Below, in pieces: positions 32,730 through 41,723 of a DNA stretch of 57,616 nucleotides; position 1 is the first letter of the stretch, and each line of letters opens with the position of its first letter. The DNA is taken from the IMG/VR virus record IMGVR_UViG_3300017956_002575, positions 1 to 57,616 of that record, one strand, 5' to 3'. Under the pieces are notes generated by a model that saw nothing but the letters and a program-made list of their open reading frames with translations, did not search any database and was not told the DNA's origin. Origin of the DNA: a virus. The translations under genes were made by a program, and so were the position numbers.

Positions 32730-35700
32730 TTAAGAAGCCCAATAAATTAAGGTACTTGCACTTACTGAATTTCCATCGTTGTGTGTATAAGTAACTGTTA
32801 AATTTTCGTAAAAGCCTTGAGATTTTGTACCGGCAGTCCAAGTTCCAGTTACAGTGCCGTCAGTAACTTGAGATCCATTAACGCTAGTAAGTGTAGTATT
32901 TGCGCCGCTTTCGCTCCACGTTCCTACTCCATTAGGTAATGCACTACCACCTGTGTCGTAGGCTGTGAGAGTAATACTAAAGCTACTTCCGCTAGTTACT
33001 ATAATATAACCAACACCAGGCAAGCCGCCGATACTACCAATTGTTGGTCCTGTTGCTGCATCAATTGTTGCATTATCTGTATCTAATGTGTCAGTACCGT
33101 GTGCTAGTACTGCTGTAAGTGAACTGCCTGGGTAACCTGCTGTATCAAATACTAATTGACCTGATGTACCATTACCCGATACAACCAATGTATTAAGATC
33201 ACGATACATATATGCTGTTACTGTAGTAGTTGTATTTGATGTTGACCAAATTGCAACTGCTGAATCACCTTCTTGATAAGAACTAGCATCAAAGTATATC
33301 TGTCCGCTGACTGTAGGCGGTGGTGTTGCTGTAACTAGAACACTATCAGTTGCTAAAGTTCCGCTATCATCTATTAATGAAAAACTCCAAGTACCTGCAG
33401 AACTAAGTGTTTGTGATAAACTTGACGGATTTAGCGTTGGGCTGAAGCTACCTTGAGATACTCCGTCTTTGAAATATTCAATATAAACATTGTTAGCATT
33501 TGAATAACTCCATGCTACTGTAAACGTGGTAGAATTCGCAACACCAGAACTTGGCGAAACTTGAATCGATCCGCTTGGTGGAGGATATCTCACTTGTAGT
33601 GTGTTTGATGTTGTAGAGCCGCCAATTGAACTAGTTCCTGATAAAGTTATATAATAGTCAATCTCACCGGTATGGACTTGATTAGATACGGTATAGTTTC
33701 CGCTCGAGTCAGCATTAAAAGTTACGCTAGTACCTGAAGTACTCCATGGCTGTCCACCTGGATACAATGTGCCATATACAGTAAGGATGTATGTTCCGTT
33801 TGGTTCAGCGTTTGTTAATGATACTGTATATGGCTCGTTAACTTCTACAGAGCTAGGACTTATAGTTAGACTAGGAGCATATGTAACTGTTGTAGAAGCC
33901 GAATCACTGCCTGCACTGTCAGATATAGATGCTGACCATGTACCGACAACATTCAACGGTCCAACAACCGAACCGGTGGCGTCTGTAGATTGTGCATGGA
34001 GGATGCCGTTTGGTTTATATAATGATGCAACAGTACCAGTACCATAAGAATTCCATGTAAGTGTAAAGTTATCTGAATTAATTGCGCCGCTGCTTGGTGA
34101 TAAACTAATAGTCGGCGGGTCTGCTGCAGGTGGATTAATTGTTTGTACAACTGTTATTGAACTAGGAGATCCAACTCCAAACGTAAATACATATGTAAAC
34201 GTTCCCCAGTCAGTGTGTACTCCAGATCCAGAAGCTTCTCCATTTGAGTCTAAAATAACGTTATTGTTTCCAGTGAATGGGCCTCTATCGTAAGTCCAAC
34301 TTATATTTACAGTATCTCCTGGAGTTCCCGAAACTGCTATAGTATATGTATCAGACTGCCCTGTTCCTGCTGCACCTGTGAATCCAATAGGATTTGGTGT
34401 GATTGAAGCTGAGTTTGGTCTATATCCGATAGTTGTTTCAACAGTATTTGCTGCTACAGTTCCGCCTGCGCCAGTAGCAGTACCGGATATTGCTACCGTA
34501 CCTACAGAATTTTGCGCAGGAATTGTTTGGGTTCCTGACGTAGCTGTTCCTGGAGAGGTTATTGAATTTCCGAGTACACCAACTATTACTCTAGTTGTAG
34601 ATGTTGCATTTGTTGCCGACCAACTAAAATCAAATGGGTCACCTATATATGCCGATGACGGTGCTGTAATAGTCATAGTCGGTGATGGTGCTGCTGAGCC
34701 AACATTAACAGTTTGTGAAGTTGTTACACTTCCTGCTCCGTTAGTTGCAGTAAGCGTATATGTAGTATTTGTTGTAGGAGATATTGTTGTAGCACCACTT
34801 GAAGCATTAACTGATCCAATTCCTTGGTCAATAGTAACAGTATCAGCATATTGTACAACCCAGCTTAGTGTTGTACTATCTCCTGATGTGATAGAACTTG
34901 ATCCTGCTGTAAAATATACTATTGAGGGAATATCAATAACAGTAGCACTATCGTTTATATTAACTCCGTCATAACTAGCTGCTCCTGCAATGGAGCCTCT
35001 GCCTGAGACTGTAATCGATACACTATTAGATCCTGTTTTAGAACCAGATGTATTGTTGATAGGACTACCTACTAAAGAATATCCGACTGATGCATTTGTA
35101 TCGTTTGGATCAAGTGTCCAATTAAATGTTGCTGTGTCACCTGAATTATATTGTGCTTGATCCCAACTAGCGGCAGTTAATACAGAAGCCTGAGATGTTA
35201 CTACTATTGTGTCTTCTACGTATGTTGCACCTTTTACTGACGTTAGTCCATTAGGATATCCATTTGGTGAAATTCTAACAGTCCATGTGCCTGTGAGTGC
35301 CGGAGTTGACGTAGCCGATCCTATTAAATCAGTACCATTTGGTACTCCGTACGTAATGCCATTAGAACCAATTATACTAACTATTGAACTAGTATATCCT
35401 CCAGCATTCCACGAATAGGTAACACTATTGTTAACTTCTACTGTACTTGCAGCATATGATATTGACGGTGCTTGAACTCCTTCAAAAGTAGTCGAATACG
35501 ATCCGTTGCCCCAAGAGTTAGACGTTGTAATATTTGCTGTGTATGTTCCTGTTCCTGTTGGTGTAATTGTTTCGTTGCCGGATGTAAGGTTACTACTAAA
35601 AATAGTAGTTCCGTTATGATTAGTTACTGTAACTGTAGTTGTTGTGCCGCCGCCGGAAGTCCAAGAAAGTAACGTTGAACTTCTTGTGTCAACACCACTA

Positions 35701-37226
35701 TCATTAAAACTAATACTAGGCGTTGGAGGATCTTGTGTTGCTGCAACGTAGTGAGTTGCACTTACAGTGCCTGCCGCGTTTGATGCTGTTAGTGTATATG
35801 TAATGTTGTTTGAAATAGTTACATTTTCAGTACCTGTTGCGCCTGTAACTGTAACTGATGGCGATCCGTCATCTGCAGAAAGTATCAAAGTTGTTGCATT
35901 ACTAACATTCCACGATAATCCTATACTACTTCCAATTGTAGCAGAGCTTGCGCCGCCAAACGAATTAATAACAGGGGGTTGTACAACACTAACTGTTGCT
36001 GTTGCTGAGTCTGTTCCGTCACTGTTTGTAGCTGTTAGAGTGTATGTTGTTGATGATGTAGGACCAACAACTGTACTTCCACTAGAAGAATTAACCGTTC
36101 CGATGCCTCTGTTGATACTTGCACTTGTTCCATTTAATATAGTCCAAGATAATGTAGAACTGCTTCCACTTGAAATGCTGCTAGGTAATGCTGTAAAACT
36201 TGTAATAGTTGGCGGAACTGGAATTGTATTACCTAAAGGAGTAAGTAATGATCCAACCGGCGGAGTTGAAATAACCACAGTGTCATAATCAGTTCCATTA
36301 ATGTTAACTTGTCCATTTGGTAGTGCAACTTCTGCTATACTACTAAAGTCTCCTAGTACAGTTTCGTCAATTCCCCATGTTGTATTATTTGGTGCATCGT
36401 CTGTAAATGATGCTTTAAATTGTATTGTAGTTGCATTAACTTCTCTAGCAAATAATTCATAATCATTTCTAGTATAAACTGAGCCGCCTGTTTGACGGTA
36501 TACTTTTTGATATGCAGAGCCAAGTTGATAGTTTCCTATACTATAACCTGTTCCTGCGCCTGTACTACTAGAAGTTGCATTTGCTTTAAACGAAATAGCA
36601 CCCATAGCACTTAGTCTAGTTTGCCAGTCAACTGTTTTAGCTTGAGATCCTGTATATGCAACATTTGCACTACATCTAATTTGTCCGCCGGCATTAAAAA
36701 ATTCTTGTCTTGCAATTGCACTTGCAAAAGTAACTTGGAAAATATGGTTAATTGTTCCATTCCAGTTACCACTTACTGTATTATATCTTGTACTAGTTAT
36801 TACTGCATTTTGAGAATCTAGTAGTGCAGAAACACTTAGTTGTGTTGTTGCATCAACTAAAAATTTATCAGTATCAATGTCTGTTGCAAGAGACTCTAAA
36901 CCTTGCATATAAATTTCTTCAACTTTATCAGTATCTTCAAGATTTATATCGTAGTCGCCCACAACAAAGGGATTTATAGTTACACTAGAAGCACCTAATT
37001 GGTGTGCTCTAATACGGATTAAATCAATATAAAGATTTTCGTAATCTTCTGCTGAAATTTTATCAGCATCTAAAGGATCAGTTACTGATCCTGTACCAGT
37101 AACACTTTGAGTAGTAAATGATTGTCCATAACCGTATGTAGGCGTAACAGATGTTGAACTACCAAGAATCAAATTAACTTGATCTCTAAGAGTATTATAT
37201 CTATTAGCTAGAATTACAGTTGGCAT
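32730..37226 (-). CDS. Giant fibre with Ig-like repeats
   Basis: 1498 residues. The first about 300 residues match the short neighbour at 37291-38241 (NxxRDQVNLILG against NNLQSRVELILG; ISAEDYENLYIDLIRIRAHQLG against ITAEDLNNIYTDIIKARVHQVG). The remaining about 1,100 residues are a chain of Ser/Thr-rich beta-sandwich repeats of the bacterial Ig-like type, with recurring 'PTITSF...SSG.SSTLSW' and 'SSTTYTLTATNSDG' units. Such repeats often mediate surface contacts of virions. A fibre or long adhesin is the likely role. It ends with GVGYIIVTSG and a terminal domain. A leader with a weak late box at 37252-37259 precedes it. Confidence 0.78.
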   Translation of the reverse strand: MPTVILANRYNTLRDQVNLILGSSTSVTPTYGYGQSFTTQSVTGTGSVTDPLDADKISAEDYENLYIDLIRIRAHQLGASSVTINPFVVGDYDINLEDTDKVEEIYMQGLESLATDIDTDKFLVDATTQLSVSALLDSQNAVITSTRYNTVSGNWNGTINHIFQVTFASAIARQEFFNAGGQIRCSANVAYTGSQAKTVDWQTRLSAMGAISFKANATSSSTGAGTGYSIGNYQLGSAYQKVYRQTGGSVYTRNDYELFAREVNATTIQFKASFTDDAPNNTTWGIDETVLGDFSSIAEVALPNGQVNINGTDYDTVVISTPPVGSLLTPLGNTIPVPPTITSFTALPSSISSGSSSTLSWTILNGTSASINRGIGTVNSSSGSTVVGPTSSTTYTLTATNSDGTDSATATVSVVQPPVINSFGGASSATIGSSIGLSWNVSNATTLILSADDGSPSVTVTGATGTENVTISNNITYTLTASNAAGTVSATHYVAATQDPPTPSISFNDSGVDTRSSTLLSWTSGGGTTTTVTVTNHNGTTIFSSNLTSGNETITPTGTGTYTANITTSNSWGNGSYSTTFEGVQAPSISYAASTVEVNNSVTYSWNAGGYTSSIVSIIGSNGITYGVPNGTDLIGSATSTPALTGTWTVRISPNGYPNGLTSVKGATYVEDTIVVTSQASVLTAASWDQAQYNSGDTATFNWTLDPNDTNASVGYSLVGSPINNTSGSKTGSNSVSITVSGRGSIAGAASYDGVNINDSATVIDIPSIVYFTAGSSSITSGDSTTLSWVVQYADTVTIDQGIGSVNASSGATTISPTTNTTYTLTATNGAGSVTTSQTVNVGSAAPSPTMTITAPSSAYIGDPFDFSWSATNATSTTRVIVGVLGNSITSPGTATSGTQTIPAQNSVGTVAISGTATGAGGTVAANTVETTIGYRPNSASITPNPIGFTGAAGTGQSDTYTIAVSGTPGDTVNISWTYDRGPFTGNNNVILDSNGEASGSGVHTDWGTFTYVFTFGVGSPSSITVVQTINPPAADPPTISLSPSSGAINSDNFTLTWNSYGTGTVASLYKPNGILHAQSTDATGSVVGPLNVVGTWSASISDSAGSDSASTTVTYAPSLTISPSSVEVNEPYTVSLTNAEPNGTYILTVYGTLYPGGQPWSTSGTSVTFNADSSGNYTVSNQVHTGEIDYYITLSGTSSIGGSTTSNTLQVRYPPPSGSIQVSPSSGVANSTTFTVAWSYSNANNVYIEYFKDGVSQGSFSPTLNPSSLSQTLSSAGTWSFSLIDDSGTLATDSVLVTATPPPTVSGQIYFDASSYQEGDSAVAIWSTSNTTTTVTAYMYRDLNTLVVSGNGTSGQLVFDTAGYPGSSLTAVLAHGTDTLDTDNATIDAATGPTIGSIGGLPGVGYIIVTSGSSFSITLTAYDTGGSALPNGVGTWSESGANTTLTSVNGSQVTDGTVTGTWTAGTKSQGFYENLTVTYTHNDGNSVSASTLIYWAS

Positions 37227-37247
37227 CTACATCTCTCTTTTTTAATT

Positions 37248-37286
37248 ATAGTATTTATTTAGAAAAAAATTCTAATAAATTACTAT
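37248..37286. repeat. 17-base imperfect inverted repeat between paralogous fibre genes
   Basis: Arms 37248-37264 and 37270-37286 pair at 14 of 17 positions around a five-base all-A (or all-T) loop. It lies in the 64-base gap after the short paralogue and before the giant fibre gene, both minus strand. No T-run follows, so a classic terminator is uncertain; an RNA processing hairpin or attenuator is possible. The late-type box AATAAATA at 37252-37259 is inside one arm. Confidence 0.45.
37252..37259 (-). promoter_or_regulatory. Weak late-type box (AATAAATA) for the Ig-repeat fibre
   Basis: Reads AATAAATA on the minus strand, one base from the T4 late consensus, 26 bases before the ATG at 37226, with GAGAGA in between as ribosome site. 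The spacing is plausible; the sequence is AT-rich, so chance cannot be excluded. Confidence 0.3.
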
Positions 37287-37290
37287 AGGA

Positions 37291-38241
37291 TTATGCCAAC
37301 TCGTGGTCGTTAAAATAAGTAGGAGCAGGAACAACTACGTCTGAGTCAGCTCTATAATGCTGAACAAAACTTTCAAGTCTTCCGTCTACATTGTTGTCAA
37401 TATTATTATCAAATACAGTATCGTTAAATTCAACTCTAAAAATAATTCTATTTGCTATATCACTTCTAGCTTTAATAGTGTATAAGTTGCCTGCATATAT
37501 ACCACTGTATGTTCCTGCGCCAACTTTTTGGTAGATTGTTTGATAAGCACTAGTTAAACCATAATTACCAATTGCTTGTGTTACCGTATCTGCATTTGAA
37601 CCAATTTTTTGATAAGTTTCGTTTGCTTTAAATTTAATAATTCCAACTTGCGAAGTTAGCTGCGTCCAATCTAACCCTTTTGGCGTTGCTGCGTTAGTTA
37701 CATTTGCTGTAAATCTAATTTCTCCGCCTGTGTTAAAAAAGAATCTTCTGTGATTTTCTGACGAAAAAGTAACTGTAAATTCATGATATAATAGACCGTT
37801 CCAATTTGAAGCTCTAGCAGTAGCAATACCATATTCTAAAGATGCTTGTGTGCTATCCATTAACCTCTTATCAGCTTCTACTTGAGTCATTAAACGTTCA
37901 AAATCAGCAATACCTTTTTTATCACCGTCTGGATCTGTACTTGATACACCATCATCATTTACAAAAAAGCTAGTTTCTTCTGCAACTACGTTTAAATTTT
38001 GTATTACTTCAGCAATACCAGTATCGCCAGGTCCAACTTGGTGAACTCTTGCTTTAATAATATCAGTATAGATGTTGTTTAAATCTTCGGCAGTGATAAC
38101 ATTATTATTATCACCCGGCGCACTAGATACTTGATTACTTGACAGTGTTTGTCCATAACCGTTTTGTCCCGAGCCTGTTCCTAAAATTAGTTCTACTCGA
38201 GATTGTAAGTTATTAATTCGTGCTGCTGTAATATCTGCCAT
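37291..38241 (-). CDS. Virion structural protein, short paralogue of the Ig-repeat fibre
   Basis: 316 residues. It has the same N-terminal module as the 1498-residue neighbour (helix NNLQSRVELILGTGS, then GYGQ, then the ITAEDLNNIYTDIIKARVHQVG helix) and a shared core with HEFTVTFSSENHRRFFFNTGGEIRFTANV against HIFQVTFASAIARQEFFNAGGQIRCSANV. The shared part includes a Trp-rich DWTQL/DWQT element. It lacks the Ig-like extension. It probably sits at a tail or fibre joint. The downstream stop is near the repeat at 37248-37286. Confidence 0.72.
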   Translation of the reverse strand: MADITAARINNLQSRVELILGTGSGQNGYGQTLSSNQVSSAPGDNNNVITAEDLNNIYTDIIKARVHQVGPGDTGIAEVIQNLNVVAEETSFFVNDDGVSSTDPDGDKKGIADFERLMTQVEADKRLMDSTQASLEYGIATARASNWNGLLYHEFTVTFSSENHRRFFFNTGGEIRFTANVTNAATPKGLDWTQLTSQVGIIKFKANETYQKIGSNADTVTQAIGNYGLTSAYQTIYQKVGAGTYSGIYAGNLYTIKARSDIANRIIFRVEFNDTVFDNNIDNNVDGRLESFVQHYRADSDVVVPAPTYFNDHELA

Positions 38242-38250
38242 GACGATTCC

Positions 38251-39738
38251 TTATACCTTTAGCACACATTCTACTAACTTTTCACCCTCGTCATGATTGC
38301 TTTCTAGTGCAATTCCAACCATTGATCCGCCATTAATTGCAGTACTTGCACAACCATTTTCGTCTACATATACTGCATCACCTTTGCTTACTGGACCAAT
38401 TACTCTAACCGGTAAGCGTCCTTTTAAGCCAATGTATTGTCCTTCTGCATCACTGTTCATCATTACAGCAGGCTGAGTTGACACTACACCAATTGCTATA
38501 CAACCTCTGCCAGCTGCTTCAACTTCATGATCATCATGTCTGCACACACATACTACTGTACCTGGTGCTAATTCTTCGCCTGTGCTGTATTTTTCTGCTA
38601 AGTCAGCATAACGTGCTGTTGTTGCTGTACCGTCAAATAAATTTGCTGCAATAGTTCCTGTCGCATCTCTAACTGCAACTGTATCTGGATTTGCACTTGT
38701 ACTTGCACTACGGAAATTTGTTCCTACTCTAAGTGTATTTGCCTTAGTAGCTTCACCAACAAATGATGTAGCGTATACATTTGCCCATGTTGCAGAACCT
38801 GAACCTAAATTAAATGTTGCATCTGCTCCAGGAATAAGCGATGTAGAGTTTATTGTTGCAACGTGGGTTAATGTGCCGCCGCTGTCTGTAGTTTTAAACT
38901 TAATTACACCATTATTTGTAACGTTTTGAATTACGCCATCAAATCCATTAGTATCAATTTTTATGTGTAAATCATTACTATCTCCAACAAAGGCACCAGA
39001 GTCAGGTATTTCAATTGATTCTGTAAAGACAGTATTTTGTCCTTGTGAAATTTGTACAAAATCACTAGCAGGAATACCTCCTAATTTTGCTGCGTTAGAC
39101 GCTGTACCCCAGAAATAGTGATCAGTACTTGTTACACCATTAGTTGCTGCCTTTGTATTTTTAAGGGTAATACCTTTTTTGATTCTATCAAATCCTTGAG
39201 CTCTTAAGTTAACTTCGCTTACATTTAAGTCAAATTCATTTGGGCTAGTTATAAATAGATATTCATCTTCAATAATGGCTACAATAATGCCTCTTGGAGT
39301 ACTAGTAGTATCTAAAACTTCCATACTTTGCATTTGGGTTACGCCTTCGCCTGCATTCTGCGGGCCAATTAGTATGAAGCTAGTTCCGTTGTATACATAA
39401 AGCTGATCGTTTGCACTATCCCACCAAAAATCTCCTACTGCAAGTCCGCTTGGCTCGCCTGTTGAAATTTCTGCGCCGCCTGTTGTTCGCCATTGTGCGC
39501 CGTCATAAAATTTTAATTTGCTATTTCCAGTATCAAACCAAATCTGTCCGCTGATTGGTCTTGCTGGCTGATTTGCTCCAGCAAAATTTTCTAGCAAAAA
39601 CAGGAAGTTTTCATTCTGGATCTCACCGTAACCTGCATAGTTTTTACCTATAAATTTTAGGTCAGTGGTTTGATCAACAGTTCCGTCTTCGACTGTTGTT
39701 AATAATGTATTGTTATATCTGTCTATTTGATAAGCCAT
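38251..39738 (-). CDS. Fibre protein 1 with shared N-terminal module and peptidase-like C-terminus
   Basis: 495 residues. The first about 90 residues (YQIDRYNNTLLTTVEDGT, GKNYAGYGEIQNENFLFLLENFAG, GQIWFDTGNSKLKFYDGAQW) are shared with the two proteins upstream. The middle is beta-rich fibre sequence with 'FVGDSNDLHIKIDTNGFDG'. The last 110 residues (LAEKYSTGEELAPGTVVCVCRHDDHEV, VSTQPAVMMN) resemble the C-terminal domain found at the ends of many phage fibres, possibly self-cleaving or a chaperone-like domain. A late-type box lies at 39755-39762. Confidence 0.75.
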   Translation of the reverse strand: MAYQIDRYNNTLLTTVEDGTVDQTTDLKFIGKNYAGYGEIQNENFLFLLENFAGANQPARPISGQIWFDTGNSKLKFYDGAQWRTTGGAEISTGEPSGLAVGDFWWDSANDQLYVYNGTSFILIGPQNAGEGVTQMQSMEVLDTTSTPRGIIVAIIEDEYLFITSPNEFDLNVSEVNLRAQGFDRIKKGITLKNTKAATNGVTSTDHYFWGTASNAAKLGGIPASDFVQISQGQNTVFTESIEIPDSGAFVGDSNDLHIKIDTNGFDGVIQNVTNNGVIKFKTTDSGGTLTHVATINSTSLIPGADATFNLGSGSATWANVYATSFVGEATKANTLRVGTNFRSASTSANPDTVAVRDATGTIAANLFDGTATTARYADLAEKYSTGEELAPGTVVCVCRHDDHEVEAAGRGCIAIGVVSTQPAVMMNSDAEGQYIGLKGRLPVRVIGPVSKGDAVYVDENGCASTAINGGSMVGIALESNHDEGEKLVECVLKV

Positions 39739-39754
39739 TCGTGTAACCCCTAAG

Positions 39755-39762
39755 CATTTATA
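39755..39762 (-). promoter_or_regulatory. T4-like late box (TATAAATG) upstream of fibre protein 1
   Basis: Reads TATAAATG on the minus strand, 17 bases before the ATG at 39738, with a GGGG-containing ribosome-site sequence in the leader. It matches the variant seen at 32688-32695, so a shared promoter class is likely. Position in a 37-base gap between two fibre genes also fits. Confidence 0.4.
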
Positions 39763-39775
39763 TTATTTATCGTTT

Positions 39776-41722
39776 TTATGGATATGCGGTTGTTGATACC
39801 CACTGCCAATTTGTTCCGTTACTTTCAAATGTCATTACAGATCTTACTGGCGATAGTACAACACTACCAGATGCACCAGCTGGATCAAATACTACATCTT
39901 GCGTAACAGTTTCGTTTAATGTTCCTCCTGCATCAACAGCAATATAACTTATTTGTTTTATTGATTCAATATCAACACCCGATACAGTTGCGCCTGAATA
40001 TGATGTTGCATGTATTCTAGCTACCTTTCTGTTATGTGTTGTTGTTAAAGGATACAAATCATCTAAATATCCTGCTACAGCATTTTGTAATGCTGTACCA
40101 GAACCTAAACCTGTAATGTCCATAGAAAATACTATAGTTTCTGTTGCAATTTCTTCGTCTACATAGCCTTTGTTTGCAACTGTATCATCTGAATCTTCGC
40201 TAACTGATAAAATTGCTGCTTGTTTTTCACTAATTGCTTTGCCTGCACCAGTAATTTTTTGATTATCTGTTATATTAATGTCACCTAATGCAGTAATATT
40301 GATACCATTAGTACCAATAAGATTCATTGCTAACAGATTGTCAGATGCATCGCCTAGTGATATAGCTGCACCTACTTTAATAGTAGTTCCGTCAAGTCTT
40401 ATATTATCAACAGATAATGCTGATAGTGTACCAAGACTTGTTAATTGTGGAGCACTTGTAACATTAACTAAACTGTTGTTTGTTAGTTTGTCTACGCCAC
40501 CAATTTTATAAGTTAAATTTGTATTCAATAAGTCTATGTTTACGTTAGATGTGAAGGCATTTGTTGCAAATCTCCAAAGCAAATCTTTACTTCCACTTAG
40601 ACTATTAACTCTTAATCCTGATTCGTCTGCTAATCCATCAGTTAAAGCAGTACTATCATTAAGTATACCAATCTCTATGAGTTTATCTTCTACTCTAAGT
40701 GTTTGTACATCAAGTGCTACACGGTCACCTTCAACAATTAAATCTCCGGTTACTCTCAAGTCACCTTCTACATCTAGTGTATACTCTGGTAATCTATCAG
40801 TTGTAAAAATACCAACTCTTGCTGTACTTGCATCTACATAAACAGCATCAACTGTAACAGCACCAAAAACCGACGACTTAACACGTAAACTTAAATCATG
40901 GTCTGTTAGCTGATTTTCAATGTAAAAACGTGGTCCTACAACTCTTTGAACATTGTTTTGAGATAATCCAATAGTTAAACCACCTGAGTTTTGTATAGTT
41001 AATGTTCCGGTTGTAACACCATTAGCAGTTGACGGGAGGAAACTATCAGCAGTTCTTACAACTCCTGAAGCAGTTACTAGTGCGTTTGCAGAATCAGCAG
41101 TTCCTCTATATTTAAAATTGCTTTTATCGATTATGTTATAGCCTTGATAGATAATACCGTCTGGATTAGTATCTGTAACAAGACTTAAAATTCTTTGACT
41201 GTATATCGGTGTAAATTCAATATTACTAATAACAGCAGACATTGTACCGCCTATATACAAATAAACAACTGTTCGAGAACGACTTTGTGTATCTAATATA
41301 CTTCCAACTTCAAAACCACTTTTTCCTTGTGCTTCTGTATATTGAGGACCAACAAGTATTAAATCAACACCATCAAAAGCATAAAGTTGATTTGCTAAAT
41401 TATCAATCCATAAGTCTCCAGCAACCATCTGCGGTCTTGTATCTGTTACGCTAGGTCCGCCACTTGCTTTCCATTGCGTTCCATCATAAACTTTTAAACG
41501 TTGCTCTGATGTATCCCACCATATTTGACCAATAATAGGATTGCTAGGAGCAGCAGTATTTGCAAAATTTTCTAAAAGTTTTACAAAGTTCTCGTTAAAG
41601 TATTCACCATATCCGCTATAGTTTCTACCAACAAGAGTAAGATTGGTGCTATTAGTGTCTAATTGCCCGTCTATAAGATCTATTAGTAAAGTTCCATCTG
41701 TCTTGTTTATTTGGTAGCTCAT
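39776..41722 (-). CDS. Fibre protein 2 with shared N-terminal module
   Basis: 648 residues. N-terminal module as in fibres 1 and 3 (YQINKTDGTLLIDLIDG, GRNYSGYGEYFNENFVKLLENFAN, GQIWWDTSEQRLKVYDGTQW). The middle contains DVEGDLRVTGDLIVEGDRV-type repeats common in phage fibres and ends with TIVFSMDITGLGSGTALQN-like strands. It probably forms a trimeric spike. The next gene upstream on the minus strand begins two bases from its start. The different C-terminus from its paralogues suggests different receptor contact. Confidence 0.75.
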   Translation of the reverse strand: MSYQINKTDGTLLIDLIDGQLDTNSTNLTLVGRNYSGYGEYFNENFVKLLENFANTAAPSNPIIGQIWWDTSEQRLKVYDGTQWKASGGPSVTDTRPQMVAGDLWIDNLANQLYAFDGVDLILVGPQYTEAQGKSGFEVGSILDTQSRSRTVVYLYIGGTMSAVISNIEFTPIYSQRILSLVTDTNPDGIIYQGYNIIDKSNFKYRGTADSANALVTASGVVRTADSFLPSTANGVTTGTLTIQNSGGLTIGLSQNNVQRVVGPRFYIENQLTDHDLSLRVKSSVFGAVTVDAVYVDASTARVGIFTTDRLPEYTLDVEGDLRVTGDLIVEGDRVALDVQTLRVEDKLIEIGILNDSTALTDGLADESGLRVNSLSGSKDLLWRFATNAFTSNVNIDLLNTNLTYKIGGVDKLTNNSLVNVTSAPQLTSLGTLSALSVDNIRLDGTTIKVGAAISLGDASDNLLAMNLIGTNGINITALGDINITDNQKITGAGKAISEKQAAILSVSEDSDDTVANKGYVDEEIATETIVFSMDITGLGSGTALQNAVAGYLDDLYPLTTTHNRKVARIHATSYSGATVSGVDIESIKQISYIAVDAGGTLNETVTQDVVFDPAGASGSVVLSPVRSVMTFESNGTNWQWVSTTAYP

Positions 41723-41723
41723 G

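Noticed and set aside
34378-34974. Plus-strand 198-residue frame opposite the Ig-repeat fibre gene
   Set aside because: It is a shadow of the strongly Thr/Ser-rich antisense coding strand; its residues (Val/Ala/Pro-rich) are what the complement of such repeats gives, and no ribosome site precedes it.
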